Below are positions 1 through 6,051 of a stretch of 6,331 bases of DNA, one piece after another. The stretch covers positions 1 through 6,331 of the forward strand of contig JAIDKP010000175.1 in NCBI GenBank assembly GCA_029051445.1. Direction: 5' to 3'. Source of the DNA: Muribaculaceae bacterium. Its GTDB lineage: Bacteria > Bacteroidota > Bacteroidia > Bacteroidales > Muribaculaceae. Under the pieces are notes generated by a model. The model was not told the DNA's origin. It saw nothing but the letters and a program-made list of their open reading frames with translations, and ran no database searches. Made by a program: the position numbers and the translations under genes. Position 1 is the stretch's first letter; each line of letters starts with the position of its first letter.

Positions 1-11
1 CCCCCCCCCCC
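1..11. repeat. 11-base C homopolymer at the window edge
   Basis: The window begins with eleven consecutive C bases, ending 7 nt before the ATG of the first lipoprotein gene. Such a run is out of character with the rest of the window. It could be a phase-variable tract in the promoter or leader of that gene. It could also be an artefact at a contig end, because two-colour Illumina chemistry writes false poly-G, which reads as poly-C on the other strand. The sequence alone cannot separate these explanations, and the true run length may extend beyond the window. Confidence 0.6.
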
Positions 12-18
12 AACATCT

Positions 19-867
19 ATGAATAAATTAGTTATATTTTTGTCGGGTGTGGCGTGTATTTTTTTGAATGCATGTGGCGATCACGATGATCCGAAGTTGT
101 CACCGATTGATACCACGCAGGTTAAGATTGAATCAGATGTCACGGTAAGTCCCGGTGCGGCATGGTCATGGTATGGCCGTAGCGATGAACTTACCGTCAA
201 GGTCGCTGACGTGAAGATGACGGCTCCCAAGGGTGTTGTGCTTCGTTCGGTAGATCTTATGGTCAATGGCGGTCGCTATTCATCTAAACCCTACTCCGGA
301 GAGCCTCTCGAATTTAAGGTTTCGCTTGTCGACGTAGCTTCAGGGCGACTTAATATGTCGGTAGTGGGAAATCTGATACAGAAAAATGCCCGTGACGCTG
401 AAATACTGATAGCCGACAACCTGCAGCAGACTGTGTTTGAGGTCGTTCCTGATTTTGAGTGCAAGGTGGCAGTAGATGTGACTGTGACGGGGCGTTCGAC
501 AACGGGAGAGGAACTTAACCGAACGTTCAGGGTGGAGTCAGATGACCGGACGATAAAGGTGCCGCAGGAGGATCTGTACTGGACACCGTCGAGCGGGACA
601 GCCGGAACCCTTGACGTGATAATGACGGCATCGGCAGAGGCGTGGTCGACCAACTCGACACTCGAGGCTATGGCTTCGGGGATCCACTGGAACGGAGGTG
701 TATCGACAACTCCGTCATACAAGTTCACTCTTGAGAATACTCCCGGATCTCTGGCGACTAAAAATTGCGGAATCATTGTTGAGACGACCAGATTTGGAGT
801 ATGGGAGGGTGTCAACACAGGAGAAACCAAACTGATTTACGTTTTCTCTGTAACCGAAGAGAAATAG
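19..867 (+). CDS. Hypothetical lipoprotein, 282 aa
   Basis: I do not recognise the family. The protein starts with a short lipoprotein signal peptide: a Lys at position 3, a hydrophobic stretch at residues 4-16, and the lipobox LNAC with the lipidated Cys at 19. Residues after the Cys (GDHDD) are acidic. This resembles the acidic signals that send Bacteroidetes lipoproteins to the cell surface, so an outer-membrane, possibly surface-exposed location is plausible. The rest has alternating hydrophobic and polar residues typical of beta-sandwich domains, apparently two halves of roughly 30-150 and 150-282, with Cys at 148 and 250. No catalytic motif is visible. The ATG is chosen because the signal peptide begins right at it. 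The stop is 9 nt before the next lipoprotein's ATG, suggesting cotranscription with it and with proC. The upstream promoter is not in the window. Confidence 0.8.
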   Translation: MNKLVIFLSGVACIFLNACGDHDDPKLSPIDTTQVKIESDVTVSPGAAWSWYGRSDELTVKVADVKMTAPKGVVLRSVDLMVNGGRYSSKPYSGEPLEFKVSLVDVASGRLNMSVVGNLIQKNARDAEILIADNLQQTVFEVVPDFECKVAVDVTVTGRSTTGEELNRTFRVESDDRTIKVPQEDLYWTPSSGTAGTLDVIMTASAEAWSTNSTLEAMASGIHWNGGVSTTPSYKFTLENTPGSLATKNCGIIVETTRFGVWEGVNTGETKLIYVFSVTEEK

Positions 868-876
868 TCTGTGCCT

Positions 877-1344
877 ATGAAGAAAACCGCTGCAAAGAGT
901 CTGTGTATGGTGGCACTGTGGCTGCTGTGTATGCTCACGGCATGCACGTCGACCAAAACGACTATATCGCAGAATGCCAATCTTGCGAAGTATGAATACG
1001 CTTCAATCATCAACGATGATACATATCATATTCCGGCAGAGCTGATGGAGTATGAGATAAAGATGTTTGATGCAGTGGAAATGTCGGGTCTGCGCCTTGT
1101 GAGCGACCGGCGCATCCGTAAGCTTGCTCCGCAACAGAGGGAGCGGCTTATGATTGTGAAATATGGTGTCTCATTCGGCGAGGAAGTAACGACTGTGACG
1201 GTCAACTTTATCGATTATATGACCGGGCGTCCGGTTGTGTCATGCAAGGGATCGTGTGTGTCGGTGGGCATATCACATGGTGCCGACCTTGAAGGGGCGA
1301 TAAAGCTTGTCGCCAAAGAGATATCGAAAACGTTTAAAAACTGA
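877..1344 (+). CDS. Small hypothetical lipoprotein, 155 aa
   Basis: I do not recognise the family with confidence. The N-terminus MKKTAAKS is followed by a hydrophobic core and the lipobox LTAC with Cys 23, so it is an exported lipoprotein. The mature part is about 130 residues of mixed alpha/beta character: a segment YEYASII, a helix-like charged stretch near residues 55-95 (several Arg/Glu), strands such as VTTVTVNFIDY, and a C-terminal helix (EGAIKLVAKEISKTF). That pattern recalls small periplasmic lipoproteins of the DUF4136 or LpoB/TolB-N-like type, but this is only a resemblance. An in-frame GTG lies 6 nt upstream (871). I prefer the ATG at 877 because it gives the usual MKK start. The gene lies between another lipoprotein and proC, with gaps of 9 and 3 nt. 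Confidence 0.78.
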   Translation: MKKTAAKSLCMVALWLLCMLTACTSTKTTISQNANLAKYEYASIINDDTYHIPAELMEYEIKMFDAVEMSGLRLVSDRRIRKLAPQQRERLMIVKYGVSFGEEVTTVTVNFIDYMTGRPVVSCKGSCVSVGISHGADLEGAIKLVAKEISKTFKN

Positions 1345-1347
1345 CGA

Positions 1348-2133
1348 ATGAAAATCGCGATAATCGGGGCGGGAAACATGGGAGGAGCCGTGGCATCGGG
1401 TATTGCAGCGACATTGCCCGATGTTGCAATTACTGTGTCTAATCCTTCGGCATGTAAGCTGGAAAGACTGAGATCAAAGTTTCCGTCGATTGAAACGACT
1501 GTCTCTAATGTGGAGGCGGCATCAGGGGCTTCGGTCATAATCCTTGCCGTTAAGCCCTGGATTCTTCCCGGTGTCGTAGACGAGCTTCGTGAGACAATAG
1601 AACGCGATGGGCCGGCGGTTGTGTCAATGGCCGGCGGTATCGGTCTCGACGATCTTGACGCTTTCATGGGTGCAGGGTGCAATCCGGCAATATTTTACGT
1701 AATACCGAACACTGCTGCTGCAATAGGAGAGAGTATGACCTTCATGGCTCACCGCCGCGGTAACGCGGAGCAGGTGACCGATGTCGCCAGGCTGTTCGGT
1801 GCCTGTGGCAAAGTGTCGGTAGTAGAGGAGCGTATGGTCAACGCCGGCATGGTCACCGCGTCGTGCGGTATCGCGTTTGCGATGCGGTATATGCGTGCGA
1901 TGGAGCAGGGGGCAGTTGAACTGGGACTCCGTCCTTCCGAAGCCCGCAAAGCCGTAATTCAGACAATGAAGGGGGCTGCTTCGTTGCTTGAGGCTACAGG
2001 TGTGCATCCCGAGGATGCGATTGATGCGGTGACGACAGCCGGAGGTCTTACGATCAAGGGGCTTAATGCGATGGAGACAGGTGGTCTCCCGGCCGCAGTC
2101 GTGGCCGGCATGCGTGCGGCGATGCCCGAATGA
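1348..2133 (+). CDS. proC: Pyrroline-5-carboxylate reductase
   Basis: Catalyses the NAD(P)H-dependent reduction of 1-pyrroline-5-carboxylate to L-proline, the last step of proline synthesis, in the cytoplasm. At 261 residues it has normal family length. The N-terminus carries the Rossmann dinucleotide loop GAGNMG (residues 7-12) after a short strand. AVKP (67-70) and the PNTAAAIGES segment (120-129) match conserved cofactor and substrate regions. The C-terminal family signature is visible at about 228-241 (VTTAGGLTIKGLNA). The mid-protein segment that reads GSGPAY or similar in many homologues is here SCGIAFA (172-178). This may be a lineage variant, and the rest of the domain is intact. The ATG lies 3 nt after the preceding lipoprotein stop, so it is probably the last gene of a three-gene transcript ended by the hairpin at 2210-2253. 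No proA or proB is in view. Confidence 0.95.
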   Translation: MKIAIIGAGNMGGAVASGIAATLPDVAITVSNPSACKLERLRSKFPSIETTVSNVEAASGASVIILAVKPWILPGVVDELRETIERDGPAVVSMAGGIGLDDLDAFMGAGCNPAIFYVIPNTAAAIGESMTFMAHRRGNAEQVTDVARLFGACGKVSVVEERMVNAGMVTASCGIAFAMRYMRAMEQGAVELGLRPSEARKAVIQTMKGAASLLEATGVHPEDAIDAVTTAGGLTIKGLNAMETGGLPAAVVAGMRAAMPE

Positions 2134-2209
2134 AATCAGGAAAAAAAGATGTATGGCTGTTGCCTGATCATAGACAGGTTCTTCCGCTGAAATGCTGCAA
2201 TGACGAGTA

Positions 2210-2253
2210 AACAACGGCCGTCCCGATATTGTTAAGTAGGGACGGCCGTTGTT
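2210..2253. terminator. Perfect 15-bp hairpin between convergent genes
   Basis: Arms at 2210-2224 and 2239-2253 are fully complementary over 15 bp. The core ACGGCCGTCCC is very GC-rich and the loop is 14 nt. It sits 76 nt after the proC stop and 62 nt beyond the stop of the convergent oxidoreductase gene. Neither side has a long T run: the plus side reads TATTTGTC (first base paired in the stem) and the minus side TTTACTC. It most likely ends transcription from both directions, though efficiency cannot be judged. The rest of 2134-2315 holds only weak short stems (2135-2140 with 2163-2168; 2267-2272 with 2288-2293) and no gene. Confidence 0.75.
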
Positions 2254-2315
2254 ATTTGTCGTGACATGGCGGTGTTGTGGTCTTGTGCCGCCAGATCTGT
2301 TAGTCAGACTGTTGT

Positions 2316-3695
2316 CTACATGATGCCTTGCAGCATTCCATAGAAGTAGACCGGTTTCAGGACGTATTTCTTCAGCATCCATGCCGCCCACAGTTCCTTG
2401 GATGTGTCGAGCAACGAGAAGGGGAACGAGCTACATGCCTTCTTGTCATAGTCAAACTCACACAGCAGCACGTGGCCGTAGTCGGTCACGATCGGACATG
2501 CGGCATATCCGTTGTATTTTTCCTGAGGTTCTTTGCCCTCCATCAGCGATATCAGGTTTTTGGCGGCAACGGGCACTTGCACACGCACGGCAGCAGAGGT
2601 CTTGCTGGTGGGAACACCTGCGACATCGCCAAGTGAGATTATTTCTGGATAAGTCTTGTGTATCAAGGTCTCTTTATCGACCATCACCCAACTGTCGGCA
2701 GCTAATTTGCCTTCGGTCCATCCCAATCCTGAGTCGCGCACAAAGTCGGGAGCCGACATCGGGGGAGTGAAATGGAGAAAATCGTAATCTTCGGTAAAAG
2801 GAGTCACGATTGTTTCCTCTCCCTGTGTCTCTGTCTTTTCAAAATACACCTTTTTTGCCAGAGTATCGATGCCTTTTACGCGGCAATGCAGGCTTACCGG
2901 TATATTGCGTTCCTCAAAAATCTCTTCTAACCTTGGGGTAAAATATGGGACATCATACAGAGCCTTTGAAGCGGTGAAGTAGTCGATCTGCAGGTTGTCG
3001 CGGTTGTTTTGTTTGCGGCTCTGGTGCTCGGTGAGCAGACATATCTTTTTTGGAGCGCCTCCGCATTTCAGTTTGGTATAGGTGTCGGTGAACACTCCAC
3101 GGCCTCCGGTTTTTGCAAACTCCTGCATGGCGGTCCATGTTTTCTGCGCACCCTCCCAGTCATAGATGCAGTGTGCGTTGCCTTCGCCAAGTGTATCTTG
3201 CGATATGCCCTCTACCTTGTTCCAGTTGATCTGAAGCCCCGGTGTCAGCACCAGAAAGTCATAGTTGATCTTTTCGTTGCCTGTTGTGGTGACAGATTTA
3301 GCAACCGGATCTACTGCCGCTACTGTATCTTTGATCCACTTTACTCCGTCGGGAATAAAGTCCTTCTGCTCTTTCCATACCTCGTCGGGCTGATATTCTC
3401 CGCATGCGATCAGTGTGAACCCCGGCTGGTAATACTGGCGGTCGCTCGGATCTATTAGAGTTATATCCGGCTCATCGAGCCATCGGGTAAGCCGTGCAGC
3501 CATGCTCAGACCGGCGGCACCTCCTCCGATGATCACAATTTTGCCCTTTGCTTTGCTCGAATAGGCAAACGCTTCATTTGCTCCGATTGTGGAGATCACG
3601 CCTGCTGAAACAAGAAGTTTCAGAAATGAGCGTCTTCCAATTTCGCTGTTTTGGGTTGAGATATATTCCAGTTGCTTCAGGAGTTCACTTTTCAT
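2316..3695 (-). CDS. sqr: Tat-exported sulfide:quinone oxidoreductase-like flavoprotein
   Basis: Predicted FAD enzyme of the disulfide oxidoreductase fold, 459 aa, closest by eye to sulfide:quinone oxidoreductases of the type that includes the mitochondrial enzyme. These oxidise sulfide to a sulfane persulfide and pass electrons to the quinone pool. The N-terminus has a twin-arginine signal (GRRSFLK, Arg 21-22), a hydrophobic stretch and a likely AFA cleavage site at 42-44, so the protein should act outside the cytoplasmic membrane. The FAD-binding GGGAAG loop is at 57-62 and a second flavin motif, LGDVAG, at 355-360. Cys 211 (KCGGAPKK) and Cys 400 (GYAACPIVTDYG) align with the two redox-active cysteines of this type. 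The C-terminus (KKYVLKPVYFYGMLQG) resembles the membrane-associating tail. The gene stands alone, convergent to proC and divergent from the B12-riboswitch operon. The related FccB flavoproteins (flavocytochrome c sulfide dehydrogenase) or another persulfide-forming reductase are alternatives. The substrate is inferred. Confidence 0.82.
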   Translation of the reverse strand: MKSELLKQLEYISTQNSEIGRRSFLKLLVSAGVISTIGANEAFAYSSKAKGKIVIIGGGAAGLSMAARLTRWLDEPDITLIDPSDRQYYQPGFTLIACGEYQPDEVWKEQKDFIPDGVKWIKDTVAAVDPVAKSVTTTGNEKINYDFLVLTPGLQINWNKVEGISQDTLGEGNAHCIYDWEGAQKTWTAMQEFAKTGGRGVFTDTYTKLKCGGAPKKICLLTEHQSRKQNNRDNLQIDYFTASKALYDVPYFTPRLEEIFEERNIPVSLHCRVKGIDTLAKKVYFEKTETQGEETIVTPFTEDYDFLHFTPPMSAPDFVRDSGLGWTEGKLAADSWVMVDKETLIHKTYPEIISLGDVAGVPTSKTSAAVRVQVPVAAKNLISLMEGKEPQEKYNGYAACPIVTDYGHVLLCEFDYDKKACSSFPFSLLDTSKELWAAWMLKKYVLKPVYFYGMLQGIM

Positions 3696-3738
3696 GATAT
3701 CTGTAATGTTGTCTTTGATCCCATTTTAATTAATAGTT

Positions 3739-3746
3739 CAAAGATA
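3739..3746 (-). promoter_or_regulatory. Bacteroidetes -7 box for the sulfide:quinone oxidoreductase-like gene
   Basis: On the minus strand this reads TATCTTTG, an exact match to the Bacteroides TAnnTTTG -7 element, ending 43 nt before the ATG at 3695. A clear -33 TTTG at the usual 19-21 nt spacing is not present. The nearest T-rich element (CTTTAA, around 3773-3779) is too far. The box may need an activator or may have a degenerate -33. Confidence 0.5.
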
Positions 3747-3798
3747 TGATAAAAAATGTAAGTAAGGCTATATTAAAGCTATGTATTTTCTTTTTATA

Positions 3799-3825
3799 GC
3801 CGATATAATGTTTTTTTATGTCGGC
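3799..3825. repeat. Inverted repeat upstream of the oxidoreductase promoter
   Basis: Arms GCCGATATAA (3799-3808) and TTATGTCGGC (3816-3825) pair over 10 positions with one G-T wobble, around a 7-nt T-rich loop. It lies about 50-80 bp upstream of the -7 box of the minus-strand gene and about 70 bp upstream of the riboswitch promoter's -7 box. No T run follows it in either direction, so an operator for a dimeric regulator is more likely than a terminator. Its partner protein is unknown. Confidence 0.4.
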
Positions 3826-3846
3826 AACGGTGGTTTTGTCTGCCTT

Positions 3847-3860
3847 TTGACGAGAGTCAA
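3847..3860. promoter_or_regulatory. CRP/FNR-type palindrome TTGAC-N4-GTCAA
   Basis: TTGACGAGAGTCAA is a perfect 5+5 palindrome with a 4-nt spacer. It is one base per half-site away from the FNR consensus TTGAT-N4-ATCAA. It lies in the divergent intergenic region, centred about 52 bp upstream of the start expected for the riboswitch transcript, whose -33 box begins 11 nt later. A redox-responsive Crp/Fnr-family regulator is possible. No such regulator gene is in the window, and a 14-nt palindrome could arise by chance. Confidence 0.35.
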
Positions 3861-3870
3861 TAGCGCGTAT

Positions 3871-3901
3871 TTTGTTAAATAAAAAAATCTTGTTAATTTT
3901 G
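3871..3901 (+). promoter_or_regulatory. Bacteroidetes-type promoter for the riboswitch operon
   Basis: TTTG at 3871-3874, then 19 nt, then TAATTTTG at 3894-3901. This is an exact match to the Bacteroides primary sigma factor consensus (TTTG at -33, TAnnTTTG at -7) with standard spacing. The predicted transcript start at about 3904-3908 coincides with the 5' end of the riboswitch P1 stem, which supports both calls. The 20 bp between and around the boxes are strongly AT-rich. Confidence 0.85.
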
Positions 3902-3903
3902 CC

Positions 3904-4090
3904 TTGCATTGGTTCGCTTTACGGCTTCACTGGCCGAAGCGATTAAAAGGGAATCAGGTGAAAGACCTGAACAGACCCGCTACTGTAAGTTCCATTGCAA
4001 CCTTCCGGACATGATTAGTGTCACTGACCGCGCTGCGGTTGGGAAGACCGTCCGGGCGAGGGGAACAAGTCAGGAGACCTGCCATGCACT
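3904..4090 (+). ncRNA. Cobalamin (vitamin B12) riboswitch
   Basis: The characteristic conserved blocks appear in order. A helix formed by TCGCTT and AAGCGA near the 5' end leads into AAAAGGGAA (3945-3953). A hairpin with the GGTGAAA core (TCAGGTGAAAGACCTGA) follows, then CCCGCTACTGTAA (3977-3989) and the CACTG and GGGAAG segments. The B12 box AGTCAGGAGACCTGCC closes the core at 4068-4083. The P1 helix is formed by GCATTGG (3906-3912) with CCATGC (4082-4087), with one bulged T. These aptamers bind cobalamins and normally lower expression of the downstream genes when B12 is plentiful. The genes that follow (CxxC protein, DASS transporter, MetE-like enzyme) fit a B12-limitation response. Confidence 0.96.
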
Positions 4091-4310
4091 AAATTATTTC
4101 AATAATCTCGTGGATTAGATTTTGAAGTGAAACAAAAAGGCACCTCCATTACATGGCTTAGTGCGGTGAGTGATCGGACGTATTGTGCGGTCATTCTCGC
4201 AGTCAGTCTCGGCTTGAAAAAGACGAGGCCGCTTCTTTATGCGTGTATGCATAGGGTCGGTGTGCCGCACTTTTCAGGTCTTTTCCACCTTAATAACTCA
4301 CTTAATCATT
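4091..4310 (+). promoter_or_regulatory. Long leader after the riboswitch, possible expression platform
   Basis: There are 220 nt between the aptamer and the first convincing start codon, with no gene I can support. The leader holds GTGCGGT twice (4161-4167 and 4185-4191) and one complement, CCGCAC (4265-4270), followed by TTTT. AGTGCGG (4160-4166) pairs with CCGCACT (4265-4271) over 7 bp plus two wobbles. The second copy can form 6 bp with the same partner, so the two pairings exclude each other. A separate small hairpin, GTCTCG (4206-4211) with CGAGGC (4224-4229), lies between. These could be alternative structures controlling termination or translation. The pairing was done by eye only. Confidence 0.4.
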
Positions 4311-4526
4311 ATGAGATGTCCAAGGTGCGAAAAGGAATTCGTTTTTGAATTCCAATCTTTACAACATTGGCTGAAAGCGTCGAAGCTCGACAATAGTCAG
4401 CTCTCATTCCTTCTTTACAACTATGGTAGCCCGCTCTGTGAAGAGTGCGAGAACGATCTGCGCGATAGTTTTTATGTTTCAGGTATCAGCCCCTATCGTT
4501 GTCAATCAGTAAAAAGAAAGGGGTAA
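4311..4526 (+). CDS. Small CxxC/CxxC (zinc ribbon-like) protein, 71 aa
   Basis: I do not recognise the family. It has two knuckle motifs, CPRC (Cys 3 and 6) and CEEC (Cys 43 and 46), separated by 36 residues. This is the usual layout of a small zinc-ribbon or rubredoxin-like metal-binding fold. A further Cys is at 64 and the tail is basic (SVKRKG). There is no signal peptide, so it should be cytoplasmic. An in-frame ATG at 4239 would add 24 residues. I prefer 4311 because the protein then begins directly at the first metal knuckle, and the extension looks like untranslated leader. It is the first gene after the B12 riboswitch and ends 5 nt before the transporter start, so it is probably cotranscribed. 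It could be a nucleic-acid or metal-binding regulator or an accessory factor. The function is unknown. Confidence 0.68.
   Translation: MRCPRCEKEFVFEFQSLQHWLKASKLDNSQLSFLLYNYGSPLCEECENDLRDSFYVSGISPYRCQSVKRKG
4517..4523 (+). promoter_or_regulatory. Shine-Dalgarno-like site that decides the transporter start
   Basis: AAAGGGG ends 8 nt before the ATG at 4532, inside the last codons of the small CxxC gene. Purine-rich sites like this are uncommon in this window. It supports ATG 4532 as the transporter start over the in-frame TTG at 4499. Confidence 0.55.
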
Positions 4527-4531
4527 TAGCT

Positions 4532-6046
4532 ATGTTTACTAATTTTCATGGGTTCCATCTTGTAGAAGATTATCACAAGTGGAAAAAAAGTCATCGCAGC
4601 AGCCGCAATCCGATTGGGCTAAAATCGCTCAAACTGTTCATTGCGATCGTTATTCCCCTGTTTCTTTGGGTAGCACCATCTGAGCTGTATGGACTCGCCG
4701 GTCTGAATCCGGTGGAGCACCGTGTACTTGCGATATTTGCTTTTGCCGCCCTAATGTGGTTGTTTGATGCCGTACCGGCATGGACAACATCGCTTGTTGT
4801 CGTGGTGTTGCTGTTGTTTTGTGTGTCTAACAGTGCGTTATGGTTTTTTCAGACCGATTCGGCCGGCGAAAAATTTGGCAATCTCGTCAACAATACCGAT
4901 TTGCTTCACTGTTTCGCAGATCCTACTATCATGCTCTTTATCGGAGGTTTTATAATCGCTATAGCTGCTACAAAGAGTGGTCTCGACGTGAAACTTGCCA
5001 AAGTGATGCTTGCTCCGTTTGGTACCAGATCAGAGAATGTGCTTCTTGGTTTTATACTTGTGACAGCGTTGTTCTCGATGTTCATAAGCAATACGGCCAC
5101 CGCAGCGATGATGCTGACATTTCTTGCTCCGGTTCTCAGTGCGCTGCCTGCCGACGGAAAAGGAAAGATCGGTCTTGCACTTGCCATTCCGATAGGAGCG
5201 AACATCGGTGGCATGGGTACGCCTATCGGTACGCCTCCCAACGCCATCGCACTCAAGTTTCTCAATGATCCAAACGGGATGGATATGGCAATTGGCTTCG
5301 GTCAGTGGATGATGGTGATGGTGCCTCTTACGCTCGTTCTGCTATTTATCGCATGGTTTGTGCTTAAACGCCTTTTCCCGTTCAAGCAGAAAAACATAAC
5401 ACTCAAGATCGAGTCGGTTCATGCTGCCGACAAAAAAGACATAATCGTGTATATCACTTTCGCCCTCACAGTACTGCTTTGGCTCACCGACTCGATAACG
5501 GGAGTCAACGCCAATGTAGTGGCGATGCTTCCGGTCGCTGTGCTCTGCATGGCAGGCATCATAACCAAACGCGACCTCGAACAGCTTTCATGGAGCATTC
5601 TGTGGATGATTGCCGGAGCGTTTGCACTCGGCGTGGCATTGAAGCAGTCAGGGCTTGCCAACCATCTTATAGAGGCTGTGCCGTTCGGCTCATGGTCGCC
5701 CCTTGTGGTCATAATCGGCTCTGGTTTGCTTTGCTACCTTATGGCAAATTTCATCAGTCACACAGCTACTGCGGCTCTGTTTGTCCCTATACTTGCCATT
5801 GCAGGCAGTTCGATGTCTGATCAGCTTGCCGACTTTGGCGGTGTAACGACATTGCTTATCGGTGTGGCTATATGCTCGTCGGTGGCAATGATTCTTCCCA
5901 TATCCACACCTCCCAACGCTTTGGCTGATGCCACCGGGTTCATTAAGCAGAAGTACATGGTGAAAACAGGATTGATCATGGGGCTTATAGGGCTGTTGCT
6001 CGGTTATCTGGTTCTCATTTTTTGTGGTATTAACGGTATATTTTAA
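4532..6046 (+). CDS. DASS/SLC13-family anion (di/tricarboxylate or sulfate-type) transporter
   Basis: Integral membrane transporter of 504 aa, normal for the divalent anion:sodium symporter family. It begins with an amphipathic, basic segment (residues 1-30) and then many hydrophobic helices. The two inverted-repeat hallmarks are present: FISNTATAAMM (184-194) paired with IGANIGGMGTPIGTPPNA (221-238) in the first half, and FISHTATAALF (407-417) paired with PISTPPNALA (456-465) in the second. These hairpin tips and following loops form the substrate and sodium sites in known members such as VcINDY. The second tip reads SHT instead of the common SNT, so substrate or cation preference may differ. 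Family members move succinate, fumarate, malate, citrate or sulfate by sodium symport or by exchange. The exact anion cannot be read here. Gaps of 5 nt on both sides place it in the riboswitch-controlled operon. Confidence 0.9.
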   Translation: MFTNFHGFHLVEDYHKWKKSHRSSRNPIGLKSLKLFIAIVIPLFLWVAPSELYGLAGLNPVEHRVLAIFAFAALMWLFDAVPAWTTSLVVVVLLLFCVSNSALWFFQTDSAGEKFGNLVNNTDLLHCFADPTIMLFIGGFIIAIAATKSGLDVKLAKVMLAPFGTRSENVLLGFILVTALFSMFISNTATAAMMLTFLAPVLSALPADGKGKIGLALAIPIGANIGGMGTPIGTPPNAIALKFLNDPNGMDMAIGFGQWMMVMVPLTLVLLFIAWFVLKRLFPFKQKNITLKIESVHAADKKDIIVYITFALTVLLWLTDSITGVNANVVAMLPVAVLCMAGIITKRDLEQLSWSILWMIAGAFALGVALKQSGLANHLIEAVPFGSWSPLVVIIGSGLLCYLMANFISHTATAALFVPILAIAGSSMSDQLADFGGVTTLLIGVAICSSVAMILPISTPPNALADATGFIKQKYMVKTGLIMGLIGLLLGYLVLIFCGINGIF

Positions 6047-6051
6047 CTCTA

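Noticed and set aside
291..830. Antisense frame of 179 codons inside the first lipoprotein gene
   Set aside because: Composition (Ser/Thr/Val rich without domains) fits an antisense shadow; the plus-strand frame has a complete signal peptide and lipobox.
871..876. GTG start for the second lipoprotein
   Set aside because: It only adds Met-Pro ahead of a standard MKK lipoprotein start; ATG 877 is preferred.
2267..2293. 6-bp stem TGGCGG/CCGCCA as an extra terminator for the minus-strand gene
   Set aside because: Short stem with a 15-nt loop and no T run; the 15-bp hairpin nearby explains termination better.
1624..2391. Long antisense frame (255 codons) across proC and the intergenic hairpin
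   Set aside because: It is a shadow of proC codon structure, with low-complexity His/Arg-rich sequence and no family resemblance; it also crosses the terminator.
4239..4310. Upstream in-frame ATG extending the small CxxC protein by 24 residues
   Set aside because: The added residues have no motif and overlap the presumed expression platform; the ATG at 4311 begins exactly at the first metal knuckle.
4127..4348. 73-codon GTG-started frame directly after the riboswitch
   Set aside because: No recognisable motif, no SD site, overlap of 38 nt with the better supported CxxC gene in another frame, and it spans the region of possible alternative RNA pairings.
4499..4531. TTG start for the transporter
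   Set aside because: It would overlap the upstream gene by 28 nt and use a rare start; ATG 4532 has a good AAAGGGG site 8 nt before it.
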